From Lingula anatina (Eukaryota; Brachiopoda; Lingulata; Lingulida; Lingulidae): a stretch of DNA of 39,281 nt. The notes under the pieces are model-generated. The model ran no database searches. It was not told the origin of the DNA and saw only the letters and a list, made by a program, of their open reading frames with translations. The stretch is taken from positions 476,963 to 516,243 of the forward strand of contig NW_019776079.1 in assembly GCF_001039355.2 (NCBI RefSeq). Direction: 5' to 3'. Below are positions 10,842 through 21,925 of this stretch, one piece after another (position 1 is the stretch's first letter; every line of letters starts with the position of its first letter). The position numbers and the translations under genes are program-made.

Positions 10842-12998
10842 CAGGGGCGTAACCAGACCTTTTAAAATTGTACGCACAGATTTTCAAAATTCCCAGGTAC
10901 GGCTAAATGTTCACTTACGCAAAAATGGGGGGGGGGGGTAAAAATGAAATAAAAAATATTTTAAAAAGAATACATTTCAATTGGGAGGGGGCGTTTAAAA
11001 CAATCGATAACACTCTTCCGTTGACGCTCTTTCGGGAACGAACTCCCTTGAATGAATATGAAAAATGCATCCTCGTCTCGCTTAGATCGAGAACGTTCTT
11101 TCGCAAACGAAAGCCATTGAACGAATATGAGATTGCGAACGATCTCCCGCCGACGATACGAAAGTTGCGTTCTAGTCTCGCTCTTTGGCCAACGAAGTCT
11201 CTTTAAAAAATATGAAAATTGCCTCCTCGGATAAGAACGATCTCTCGCTGAATATTTGAAAATTGCCTTTTTGTCTATAAGCTTTGTCAGGTGTATGAAG
11301 GCCCGGAAGGTGTTCCCTTTCATAATTTGGCGGTTAGTTTGCTAAGAGTTCGTTTAGGGCCTACACGTGTTTTGTACCGCATGAAGATCACTCTTGTCAT
11401 GTGTATTTTAAAGTTAATGGAAATATGATATTGTGTTTGTGTAAGCTTTAGGAAGTAGTTTCGTCATGACTGAATAACCGCGTGCACTACAAATTAAAGT
11501 GGTAGGCCTACTTCAACTGTGACACATCATAAAAGCTGGGTAAGTCAAATTACTCTAAAAAAATTCGTACAACGTCCACGGCCGCTCCGACAAGCCAAGG
11601 CCTCATTTAAAAGAAAAAAAAAAAGAAAATTCGTAAGCCGTCATGCCATCTTTGAAAATATAGGGCATCCGGTGATGTCAGCTGCCGTCCAAATGACGGC
11701 TGGACGGTTCGCTGGGAAAACCCTTGCTCATAACAGTATATTTGTTTAACTTGGGGTTTACTAACACCAACTTTGGGCACTTATGCAGATTGTGCCTGCT
11801 TGTATCGAGCTAAATTCTGAATAACAGTGCGGTACTGCTGTTCTATGTAGTTTGCTGCAGTTATCCCGAGTTTTCAGAAAATAATCTGAAAAGCAGTGGA
11901 TCGTTGTACTTTTGTTACGCCTTCTTTCTATCTACTTCGTGATATCCATGGTCAGCTTCTCTATAGTGTATGGTATCACCCAGCTTAAATGCGGGTGCAT
12001 GGCTCCCCAAATCAACCAATTATATTACTTAAAGTTCTGATATATCTAAGTTTAAAGGGATAATAACTCTTCGCTTCAGCCAAAAATGAATTTTCCTGGA
12101 GTAAACAACAATATTCCCATACTTACCAATGGTTAATGAATCCATTTTAACATTCAAACTTAGTCTCTGGTTTTTTTCCAAAAAGTTTGGTTTTTTGTTA
12201 AAATCTCTTAAGAGATTTTAACAGAGTATAGCCGTCAATGGAGGTCACGTGGTCTAAAGACAAGCTCAGATACCAGAATAATAGCTATAACTGCCGTTTT
12301 TGTGGTTAAACAGAATATATTATATTTCTATGAGTTATTCACAATGTTTTTATTGTGAAATATAGATCTCATACAAAGAGTTATTATCCCTTTAATTATT
12401 TGTTTGAAATTGTAAAAAATGCCCATGCCACCCTGTTACTCTGGAGGGTTAAGCAGGGTCAAGTCCGTGTCAAATTATTTGAGGCTTTGCAGGAAAAAAC
12501 AATCTTCCTTTGTTTCTCTGGTTCCTTGTTTAGTCCGATGTTCAAATTTTATCTAGTGCCCCCAGGTCTGCTGGAACTGCTCTTTGAAAATGACGCACAG
12601 GTAGATTTTTACCTGAGATAAATATCGCCAGCAAGAGTGCGTTCGATACACTCAAGACAAAGGCTACCAGAGAGCTGAAGGGCTCTTTACCCTCTACGTA
12701 ATTAAGAGGTAAAAGAAGTTCCAGCTAGATGGACGATTAAGATAGGACTTCTGATGGTAACTAGTATTGTTTACCTCAGTTCTGTGAAAGCAAACGAGAA
12801 GGGTGTCAGAACATTGGTGCATATGTAAATTATAGAGAGGAATTATAGAGTACATTCAGGTGACATAAGCCTATCACCAAAAGGGATTTTCGATTATAAT
12901 CCTTGAAAAATATACTGAATTTATAGAGAAAAATATAATGGTTGGCCCCAAAAAATTGTACGCACAGTGCATCCGTGCGTATGCCTGGTTACGCCCAT
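10842..12998. mobile_element. ~2.16-kb non-autonomous DNA transposon with GGGCGTAACCAG termini
   Basis: The left end reads CAGGGGCGTAACCAGAC and, ~25 bp in, ATTGTACGCACAG. The complement of the right end reads CATGGGCGTAACCAGGC and then TGTGCGTACAATTTTT. Both blocks are therefore inverted repeats in matching order. The interior is richer in CpG than the surroundings. It includes a degenerate internal repeat at about 11010-11265 (GAACG, CTTTCG, GAATATGAAAATTGC motifs, unit ~70-110 bp). I see no transposase. Flanking 8-bp sequences do not match, so the superfamily is open; hAT is a guess from the CAGGGGCG-like start. Small ORFs inside (10907-11749, 12355-12621) have no recognisable pattern. Confidence 0.6.
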
Positions 12999-13699
12999 GT
13001 AATCATAGTTATCAGTCACACTTGAATAATATTTACCCATACTGGTATCCCAAACATGCTCCAATAAAAAAGGAAGACTATTTTGGAAATATTTTCACAA
13101 AAGGTGTTAAAGAAATTTTATATCCTTTTAATCCATATCATCTGTCTGCAGAACACTCATATTACATATTTTTCTGCAAATTGAAAAATACAACTGCATG
13201 TAACACATTTTAATGACACAAAAGTCACATTTATATATAAATTTTTTACCAGCTTTGCAAATTACTTTTTTAACAGCTGATGGCAAGGTAATGGTCAAAG
13301 TGGTGTCAATAAGCTGTCCTGATTTATCTCTGTTTTGGGGTTTTACTGGTACTGGGCCAGAGGAGGGAAAGGACTCATCCAAGGTAGACCAGGATGTCAC
13401 AGTAGCTGGCAGTGCTGATTTAGGTTGTGGTGGCTGAAGTACATGGCAGACTCTTTTTTCCATGTTCATTGATTGATTGATGCTTGTCAAAGTGGATGGC
13501 ATGTTTTCCAATTCAGAACTACTTTCTTATTGCATTTCCATTTGAATGTCAAAGCCTAGTTCACTGTCACTGGTAGATTCAGAAGAAATAGAAACAGTCC
13601 TCAATTTTTTCCTACTTCATAGTCACTATCAGATTTAGAAGAAATAGAAAGCCCTTTTTTCTTTGGTTGACTACATTTCTTTGTCATTTGCTCTTCTCA
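12999..13699. other. Non-coding spacer, possibly more of the Gypsy relic
   Basis: A minus-strand ORF (13511-13128) is proline/serine-rich and lies directly downstream of the integrase relic in the same orientation, so it may be the decayed tail of that pol gene. No domain can be named. Confidence 0.35.
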
Positions 13700-14168
13700 A
13701 TAACTTTTCCTACAGTCTTTAGTACACAAAGTTTCAAATCTTTGGGATTAATACAGGTTTTTTTACCCAACCATCACATCCACTATGTGGGTGGTATTGT
13801 TTTACCTTTCTTTTATTATATATACTTCAGATAACCAAGCATCACCATTCTTATTCCTGCCAAGTATGTAGATGTTAAGGTGCATGTGATTCCCCAACTT
13901 GCAGCATGTCCTCTTGTGCCATTTATCATTTATCATATCAGTGGTTCCTTTTTTCAATGTTAGCCTCTAGTTGCTCAGTGGTCCTTTTCTAACCTTCCTG
14001 AAGTCTTTCTCTGTGATTAAATCCAAACATATCTGTTCTGTTCTCTTGAGCTGGATTATTGAGCATCGAATCAATAGGCAGTCTTGTTTAAATATCAAAT
14101 CAAATGGACTAAATCCAGTGGCCGAATGTGAAGTGACTAGTTAGGGCAAGTAGTCTGGCCACCTTGTC
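13700..14168 (-). mobile_element. Ty3/Gypsy-type retrotransposon integrase relic
   Basis: Reading the minus strand from 14168, WPDYLP, a stop, then HSATGFSPFDLIF match the end of the Gypsy integrase catalytic domain, which normally has W-x-x-x-L-P followed by H-S/T-T-G-x-S-P-F-x-L. The frame continues for about 50 residues of charged sequence to another stop, and later fragments (CINPKDLKL region, about 13740) are in a different open stretch. No LTRs, primer-binding site or reverse transcriptase were found nearby. It is broken and cannot encode a working enzyme. Confidence 0.7.
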
Positions 14169-14172
14169 TTAT

Positions 14173-14435
14173 GTGCTGGTGTTAATGTACGTAAACTACG
14201 TAGAAACTACAGTTTGACCTGCGCCTAGATAATTACATTCTCGTATATTACATGCAGTAGACGACTCGTGTTGCAATCAGTACATAATATAACCTTTCTT
14301 ACACCATATGACACCTTAAAGCCCATCAAAAGACAATAGACTGTGCCATGTTTTATTTAATGTAAAGTCATGTAATTCATAAATGCGTTCCACACACCAC
14401 TGCACCAACTACGTAACGTTGTAATACACCAGCAC
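14173..14435. mobile_element. MITE with GTGCTGGTGT termini, abutting the Gypsy relic
   Basis: The left end is GTGCTGGTGTTAATGTACG; the complement of the right end is GTGCTGGTGTATTACAACG. ACTACGTA occurs near both ends (left at about 14195, right at about 14408). It begins within a few bases of where the integrase reading frame is lost, so it may have split the relic. No clean target duplication is visible. Confidence 0.6.
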
Positions 14436-15199
14436 TTTGGGCTGCCCAGAATCATCAACTTACAAGCTTCACTGATCATGCAGAAAAAAAATGAAAGTAA
14501 AATTGTACATTCTTTTTCGTGATTATAAACATACTTTTAGAAATAAAAATAAACAGAGATTGCTTCAATGATTAATAGTCCACATTTATTTTATTTATAA
14601 GTTATTATTATTTGTTTATTTGATAGTCTGTTTGATAAAGCTAATGTCATAAAGCGGTGTGCAGCAGATCATCTTACATAATTTTCTACCCTCCACAAAC
14701 TTTTTCTCCAAAAACTTTTGAGTTATACTGACCAGTGTATGATGGGAATGATGAAATGATGGGGAACTGACACCATCAGAAGATCAAAATCAGACACAGA
14801 TTCACACAGATTTCATCTTTAACAGAAATGGGTGATTAAATTTTATTAAAGACCCAGAGAATTTTAGATTTATGTATTTAAAAGCCTAGCTAATTTTTAT
14901 TATTTTTATTATTATTATTTTTTTTTTTTGCAAGAAACATGACTCTTTCGAAAGAGTTGAAATATGTTGTATCTTACTACACTAGTGGTTCACAACAAGT
15001 TTGGTGAATGATTTGTAACTTTTCTTTAATTGTTTGATACATCTTGATAAGCACCACTTTTACTTTAAAATGTACCAACTGAAATCTTTCCTGACCAGGT
15101 AACTCTTCAAGCTGGGAGGTAGTGCAAGCTGGACATGATTTTATGAAATATTTAAAACCATGTGTGGTTTCAAGCTGTTACCAAATCGACACTGAAATT
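14436..15199 (-). other. Probable 3' UTR / downstream flank of CCDC124
   Basis: No exon is visible. On the minus strand an AATAAA hexamer at 14590-14585 could serve CCDC124 polyadenylation, giving a ~620-nt 3' UTR. The 14897-14930 stretch is a TTATT/T low-complexity tract. Confidence 0.4.
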
Positions 15200-17672
15200 T
15201 CAGCTGGCCTTGGCATTGTAAGCTAAGCTCCTTTGATTCAAAGGATTCTGGGGAGATTTCTGCCAGTCTTTTTTTAACATCTGTTTTAACTGAGATAGTC
15301 TCATATTTGGATTTTCCTGTTTCAGACGAGGCAAATTTTCTTCTTCATAAGCTGCATATGCTGCCTTGACTCTCCTCTCTGGATGCCTCTCTACTGTTTC
15401 TGTATCATTGGTACTAGAAAACAAAACAAGAAAAGCTATTTCACAAAAGCAATGTTTAGTCAAATTTTAAATGTAAATATATCACTCTTTTTAATAAGCC
15501 ATTTTATACCTCAAGAAACAACAAGTGCTTCTGAAATTTTGCACTTCTAGCAATTATAACCCTGCAGAAGTCATCAACAGGTTGCATGGATTTAATTGCA
15601 AATCAAGTACAGTTCAGTACACAACTTGTACAACACTTCTGAATTCTAATAGTTTTTTTTTTTTAATTTTTCACAATCTTCATGTCAATCTTACACCTTA
15701 ACAGCTTCCACACGTTTCATATCTTTAAAAAAATATTTTGACTCAGTTATTTGTAGCCCCAGGCCACTCTTTACACCACTGAATGCATACAACCAGAGGG
15801 TGACAACCATTACTGACTTCAGCAAGAGGCCTTATGTGAAAGCTAACAAGGAGACATGAGCACTGTATGCTCTTTCTGTAAACTTTGCACAACAATGTTT
15901 CCATCAGTTTTTTTTTTTTTTTTTTTTTTTGGGGGGGGGGGTCACTTTGGCAATGTAATCAATAATCTGAGTTAATTTCAGTTTGGTGGAAACATGCACC
16001 CAATTAACACTGATCATAGCACAACTAAAACAAACATTATTTACAGCACAAATAAAACATTTAACAGAATTGACAAAAGCAACAATGGCCTAATGTTGTA
16101 AGAAGACCATAAGTTCTTGGTTCTCAGGGTTGTTTTAAAATCTGGTGTAAACCCTTCGATAGATTAAACTTAAATCCATTGTTTGGCTGAAAAATAAGTG
16201 AACATGTAATAGTAAGTGAAGAGAAAAGGAGACTTATTATTCAAGTAAATATTGTGCACGAAAAAAAAACATCCAAAAACAGGATATCATGCCACAAATA
16301 AGGTACCCTGACATAACGATAATGAACTGCTTTGAGCAATATGTTTCCTTATACTGCCACTTGGGAGTATTTAAACCAGGCTGATATTTTTCCATGGTTT
16401 TTTTTCATCATATTCAACTCAAGCAACACAATCAATTCATAACTACTGGCACAACTAGCACAATCCCAGCACTCCTCACCTTAATGCTGCGATAGCATCC
16501 TCCACAGATCTTGCCTCAACTCCTTCCACTTGAATTACATTTACATTCTCCTCCAATGGCTTTTCAATGTGAGTCAAATCCTCTTCTTTCTTAGCTGCTG
16601 CAAATGAAATGTTATATGACAAACTTCATATCAAAGTGTATATTTTGATTCATCCAGTTGTAGTTTTAGGCAAATAAAAATACAAATAAATCACATGTTG
16701 GGCATTCATGTACAGATGGGCTGCGATGTTTCATCTATCTCATAGAGTTCCTTACTGTTAAGGGAATTGAACTCATTGTCAAAGTTGTCAGGTATTCAGT
16801 TCAGTTCCCTGGGGAAGTCTATGGGATACTGAATACTGATGAAACATCTGAAAAAATGGATGACTTAGAAGCAATTCATACCATGAACTTACCAGTATTT
16901 CAAACAGTAATCAAATGCGCAAAGAAAACTTGATAAAAATCATAAGTACAAATCAGATTACATCCACATTCTTAAATATACAGGTACATGAAACACTAAT
17001 TGTTGATCTTTATCAAAGAAATCAACATAAATATCAACTGATATGAGACAACATTACCTTTACTTGCTTCTTCCATTTTCTTTACATTTGCTTCTACCTG
17101 GGCTCTGGTTAACTTGCTAGGTCTGGCACTTGCTTTACCAGGCAGTGCACTCATTTCCTCATCATGAAGCTGTTTCAGCTGCTGTTTCCTCTCAAGAAGC
17201 TCATTTTTCTTTTTTTCTTTCTCATCCTACAATACAAAGGGGATTTATCAATATCACATGGCGGTATTACTAGTTTTTAAATAAAGATTAACAACCTTCA
17301 AACATTTTGAAAACTTGTACAGTATCTTAATATATAAAGCAGATCATCATGAAACCATCATAATGCCACATTAGTCTTTTACACAAGCAAGAAACCATTA
17401 CAGTTTTACCACAATTTGATATTCCCCACCATCCCCTTCAATCATCACAAAGAGAAAGAAATGGTTTTAGAAGAATGATTTCATTATTACTTATTTGAAA
17501 CGTTTTTCACAACCTTTCTCTGTTGCTTCTTCTGCACATGTTTATCTTCATCCTTCCAATACTCATCTTCTAGTTCCTGCTCTCTCTTTGCCTGGGCTGC
17601 ATGTTGTACAGCTGCCTTGCGAGCTCGGGCCTCACTTGCCTTGGAGTTCTCTCCTTTAAATTTCTTTGGCAT
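15200..17672 (-). CDS. CCDC124: CCDC124 (Lso2-type ribosome-associated protein), four exons, 219 aa
   Basis: Exons 17672-17514, 17226-17058, 16597-16480 and 15413-15200 join in frame to 219 codons plus stop, close to the ~223 aa of vertebrate CCDC124. The start MPKKFKGENSKASEARARKA and the end (RHPERRVKAAY, PRLKQENPNMRLSQLKQMLK, NPLNQR) are family hallmarks. Residues ~15-80 are a highly charged helical/coiled-coil segment; PLEENVN and EGVEARSVEDAIAALS in exon 3 match the middle region. CCDC124 and yeast Lso2 bind idle 80S ribosomes across the mRNA channel and A site and aid restart after dormancy. The first donor (AAAG/gttgtg) is weak but required by the frame and the homology. The gene is divergent from the NMRK1 unit. 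An intronic foldback lies at 16722-16850. Confidence 0.93.
15908..15941. repeat. T23-G11 homopolymer pair in CCDC124 intron 3
   Basis: A run of 23 T is followed directly by 11 G. Run lengths are likely inexact in the assembly. Confidence 0.9.
16722..16850. mobile_element. Short foldback element in CCDC124 intron 2
   Basis: CGATGTTTCATC near 16722 pairs with GATGAAACATC near 16837. Inside, CATAGAGTTCC pairs imperfectly with the complement of GGGGAAGTCTATG. It looks like a ~130-bp palindromic MITE remnant. Confidence 0.55.
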
Positions 17673-18173
17673 ATTGACCTAAAACTGAACATATACCATG
17701 TCCATATCATGTGCATCAAAAATTAAATAAAATTGTTTGTAATTGTAGAGTACAATCAAATCTTAGGTAGTCGATTTTTCAACAACAAACGAACAACGTA
17801 CTAAAAGCACGCGCGTGTGTGCACGCACGCGTGCAGATAAAGTGGTGACGATTTTTTCAAAGAAACTGACCGTGATTACACTGATAACTAAATTTCGAAC
17901 TGGAGGATAAAGAGCACCTGGTTGACGGTATATTGTTGTCAGTGTTGAGCAACATGGTGAAATCTGTTACAAAAGGGACTCTAATAAATTACACATATTA
18001 CACATGTTTCGGGTGATTAAGAACGAAATGGATAACTATTTACACACATATGTGTTGAACTGATTATGTTTTCATAGCTCACCAAAGTATATCTCAACAT
18101 GTCATTGACGTCTTTTATTACTTGTCAGTCGCCCATGTGAAATCTCGCGAAGCTGAACGAGATTTCAAAAAGT
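17673..18173. promoter_or_regulatory. Divergent promoter region, CCDC124 (-) / NMRK1 unit (+)
   Basis: About 500 bp separate the CCDC124 ATG from the first ATG of the plus-strand unit. A single bidirectional promoter is the simplest reading, though transcript starts are not visible. It holds a 29-bp alternating purine-pyrimidine tract and a CTCGCGA motif near 18143 (TCTCGCGA type), a known core element of bidirectional housekeeping promoters in animals. No TATA box is obvious. Confidence 0.5.
17807..17835. promoter_or_regulatory. Alternating purine-pyrimidine tract (possible Z-DNA)
   Basis: Twenty-nine consecutive bases alternate purine and pyrimidine, mostly GC and GT/AC steps, about 135 bp upstream of the CCDC124 ATG. 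The alternation is read directly; left-handed conformation in vivo is inference. Confidence 0.7.
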
Positions 18174-18431
18174 ATGGACGACCGTGCAAAAGAAGAAAAT
18201 GTGATAACAAACAATGTTCCTGCACATGCTAACAACAATTCAGATCACTGTCCTGTAGGTGGAGAGGAGGAACCAGTGCGTGAGATTTCGCAGACTGACC
18301 ATTTGAATAAAAAACTTTTGGACTCATTTTTAGATAGATTGAACACCAGTTGTCCGACCCCAGTGGATGATGATCAACAGTTACAAGATTTAGAGGAGAA
18401 CGACAACGACTTCGATGCTGTTTCACAGTAG
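18174..18431 (+). CDS. Unknown 85-aa acidic ORF directly upstream of NMRK1
   Basis: The ORF runs ATG to TAG without introns and encodes 85 residues, very acidic at the C-terminus (DLEENDNDFDAVSQ). A helical central stretch (LNKKLLDSFLDRL) stands out. The ATG has A at -3 and G at +4, a strong Kozak context. It ends 67 bp before the NMRK1 ATG in a different frame, so it is either a separate small gene, a long upstream ORF, or the first cistron of a shared transcript. I do not recognise the family. There is no signal peptide, membrane segment or cysteine pattern. Composition is unlike the surrounding AT-rich junk, which supports coding, but length alone does not prove it. Confidence 0.45.
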   Translation: MDDRAKEENVITNNVPAHANNNSDHCPVGGEEEPVREISQTDHLNKKLLDSFLDRLNTSCPTPVDDDQQLQDLEENDNDFDAVSQ

Positions 18432-18498
18432 ATTCAACGTTAAATATATTTTTTGCTTAAGTAGAATTCCGAACAGATGCTTGAGGACGTTTGCGAGG

Positions 18499-21400
18499 AT
18501 GACCAGACCATTTGTTATCGGAATTAGCGGGTGGGCGAATTTAAGTTTTACAGATATTCCTGTACATGCATGTACTCCTTCTAGACACGCTCGACTGTCA
18601 CCTTAAATGGTCAATGAACATAAAAACCATGCAAAAATACTTTAAAATACTACTCTCTTTTGCGATAGCACAAAAAAAAAATTAAAATGGATTTAGGATA
18701 TTGAAACAAATTTCATAACATTTATGTCCCAAAGAGACTCGCATAGTCTGTCATGCTAAAATATGCAATACAGTGCAGTACACTTGTGAGAATGACTCCA
18801 GACATGAACTAGAAAATCACTCCGAGAGCGCAGACCTCTGCCAAGGCAGCGTTTTTTAATTATTTTTGATTGATTATTGATCCGGATCATCACCAAAAAC
18901 TAATCACTTCTAAGTTAACCCATTTCCCACCTACCCTGAAAATTTCATCAAAATCGGTCCATAACTTTTTGATCTAGTTATGTTGATGACAAACAAACAG
19001 ACAGGGGTGAAAACATAACCTCCTTGGCGGAGATAATAAACACAGGAAACAGACATTTGCAAGAAAATGGGGTGACATAAAAACATATTACTAGGTTATT
19101 AATGTAGTTATTCTTAACAATTAAATGGGTATGAAATAGTATTGCTGGGTTGTCCACCATCGTCGACAGTTAAGTAAAGCTATATATGCTAGTATTTGCT
19201 TGCAAATGAGGGTTTCTTTTGTTTACGCGCTGGGATGTATATGGTGATTTTATGAACTAATGTATTGAAATGCCAATTCGATCAAGAAAAAAGCAGACTT
19301 TATTGGTTATTTTATTTTGTAGGGTAACAAATGGTGGTAAAACTACATTAGTATATAAGTTGAAACAGAAGTTTCCAGGATGTCCAGTGATTCATCAAGA
19401 CGAATTCTTTTTGGTAAGTTTTATAAAAGGCGATTGACTTTCCAAGATTAAAAATTTATATTATTACATGGCAACGTTCATTATGTTAAAAATTTTAGGA
19501 AATACTTCTTCAAGCTTGTGGAAAGTAAATGTTTACATCTGCAAACAAAAGAGAGTATGTTTTCATCAGCATCTCTTTTTATCCCTCAAAAAGTTCACAA
19601 ATTCTGATGATATTTTCAGGAAAGTGATATTGAAGAAGAGAAAAAAGTAATTGCAATTTTAACTGAACCTGGGTTTCCTTTTTGAAAGAATCACAATTCA
19701 TTGTTTTAGTTTGTTATTTACATTTTGCCTTGACAGTGATCTCTGCCAACCGAGTGTTCTAGTTTTACACTATATATTATTTGTATGAAAAGTCCAACTA
19801 CAGTAGTTAGGACTTTGTCTTTACTGTCCTTTTTTGTATTACTATAAAATATGATTTGATGAATATTTTTTATGTTACTAGTATTCACTTTTATCCCGTT
19901 TCAACACTATAGCCACCCAACCATGCAGGTCTCCACACTGACCCAGAGCTGGGACATGCCAATTGGGATGGTAAATATAGCTTGGTTCACATTGGGGCTA
20001 TTTTAAACCAAAAACTCTGATCGCATAGGCTGGTAGCCAGCAATGTTAATTTTTTTTTATTTAAGTGGACCTTTTTCCATGAAACCTTCATTTATGTAGA
20101 TCAATTTTTTACCCTAAGAAGACATCTGGTAAAAAGGGTAGTTTGTTTAAACCCCCTAAACCCCACCCTAGCTACAGATCTGTTGGAAGTATGAGATCAG
20201 ATCCCCAGATAGTTTGGGTGCAAGGGTTTCTCTGTAATAGCCCCATGTGAAAACAATTCATCACTAATCTTTAACATGTAAAGCTGGTTACAAAGTTATG
20301 TACTCATGAATTATGAATTATTTATCACCTCTGACAAGGAGGTAATGTTTCATTGCCATTAGTTAGTTAACATTAGTTTGTTTGTCTGTTAACAGCATTA
20401 TAAAGGGATTTTGATGACATTTTCAGGATAAGTCACAAATTGGCTAGGGAAAAATTAGATTTTGAGGGTGATACGGATTACCATTTATACCTATTTATAC
20501 TAGTAAAATGGGGCATTGTACAGGAATTTTTTGCATCTATGTCCTCTATCTGTCCTGTCACAAATGCATTATTACCCCCGCCCATCCTGTCACACATGCA
20601 CTGGGTCTAAGAGGCCATTCAGAATGGAAGATCCAAGTATCGACTGGTCCAAGGCTCAAATATGGCGGACCCTACAAGAGAAGAAGACAGCCTAATCCTG
20701 CAATGGTCTCTCTGCCTCTCACACGCCTCCCCATGTGTCTGGTCGAATGGAGCTTTTATTAATATGCCCCTGCAGGGACGACGCATGGGGAGGCGTGTGA
20801 GAGGCGGAGAGGCCATTACAGGGTTAAGCGTTCTTCTTTTCATGTAGGGTCCACCATATTTGAGCCTTGGACCAGTTGATACTCTAATCTTCTATTCTGA
20901 ATGTCCCCTAAGCTACAAAAGCATCTTGACTTATTTTATTGGTACACATTTTAAATTGAAAAGTTGGCACATGGACAATGTAGCTAGATGGTTAGAATAG
21001 CCAGCTGATCTGTGAGACGTCCAAGATTTGAGTTCTGCTTTTGATTTTTTAAAATTATTAACAGTAAAATCTAATCTTGACTCTGTGTCTATGATTTGGG
21101 CAATTATTAATTAGAAATAATGAGAATTGGCTTGCCTTAGTGGGGGGTCTTCACTCCTTGAGTGTTTTTCTAGTGAAAACATCTTTTATTTAATAGAATC
21201 ATTTCTTATTTTTTTGTTACCACCACCACCTTGTGGCATTCAATAAATTTGAAAGCAGCTGGACGGTAAGTTATGACTTTTTTCCAGAACTGGCAGCATT
21301 AGACATGGAGAAAATGATGAATGTTGTACAGAAGTCCATCAATGATCCTGGTACTTATCACAGTCAGGATGGGACTCCACCTCTTATCTTTGTAGAAGGT

Positions 21401-21879
21401 TTTCTACTGTACAATTACAGGTATTCAAAGTGATATTTGTCTCAATTTTATGACTAAGTTGTATTAAAATCAGTTAAGTCACTCTTTTGTAATAGAATTC
21501 ATGGATTTTGGTGTTTACCCTTCAGATGCTGTTTAATTTGTGAGCTACTAAAATGGCAAGATATCCTAAGTGATTTTATCTTTTGTTTGCTTGTTGTATT
21601 ATATATTTAAACACGATACTTTCAGGCCTTTGGCAGAGGTGTTTGACAAGAAATATTTCCTCACTTTACCCAAAGAGGAATGTTTTAAGAGAAGGTGGTG
21701 AGTTCATACGAACTGTGTAGGATCTGACAATCAATGAATTCAGTTCCTGTTGAATTTTAAAATTTGTTACATATGAAATTTCACTTTCTTAACATTTCAA
21801 AATCATTTTATAAAAGATTGGACATAAAGTAAAATTCCTTCCTCAAGTTGGTCACCCAATTGACCATCTCCCACTTACT

Positions 21880-21925
<46 letters not shown>

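Noticed and set aside
11519-11749. Plus ORF with basic residues as a gene
   Set aside because: It lies inside the 2.16-kb repeat element and has no recognisable domain or splice context.
21233-21287. Extra NMRK1 exon sequence FNKFESSWTVSYDFF
   Set aside because: Splicing 19970 directly to 21288 gives GHANWDELAALDMEKMM without gaps against the kinase family. The upstream bases form the polypyrimidine tract.
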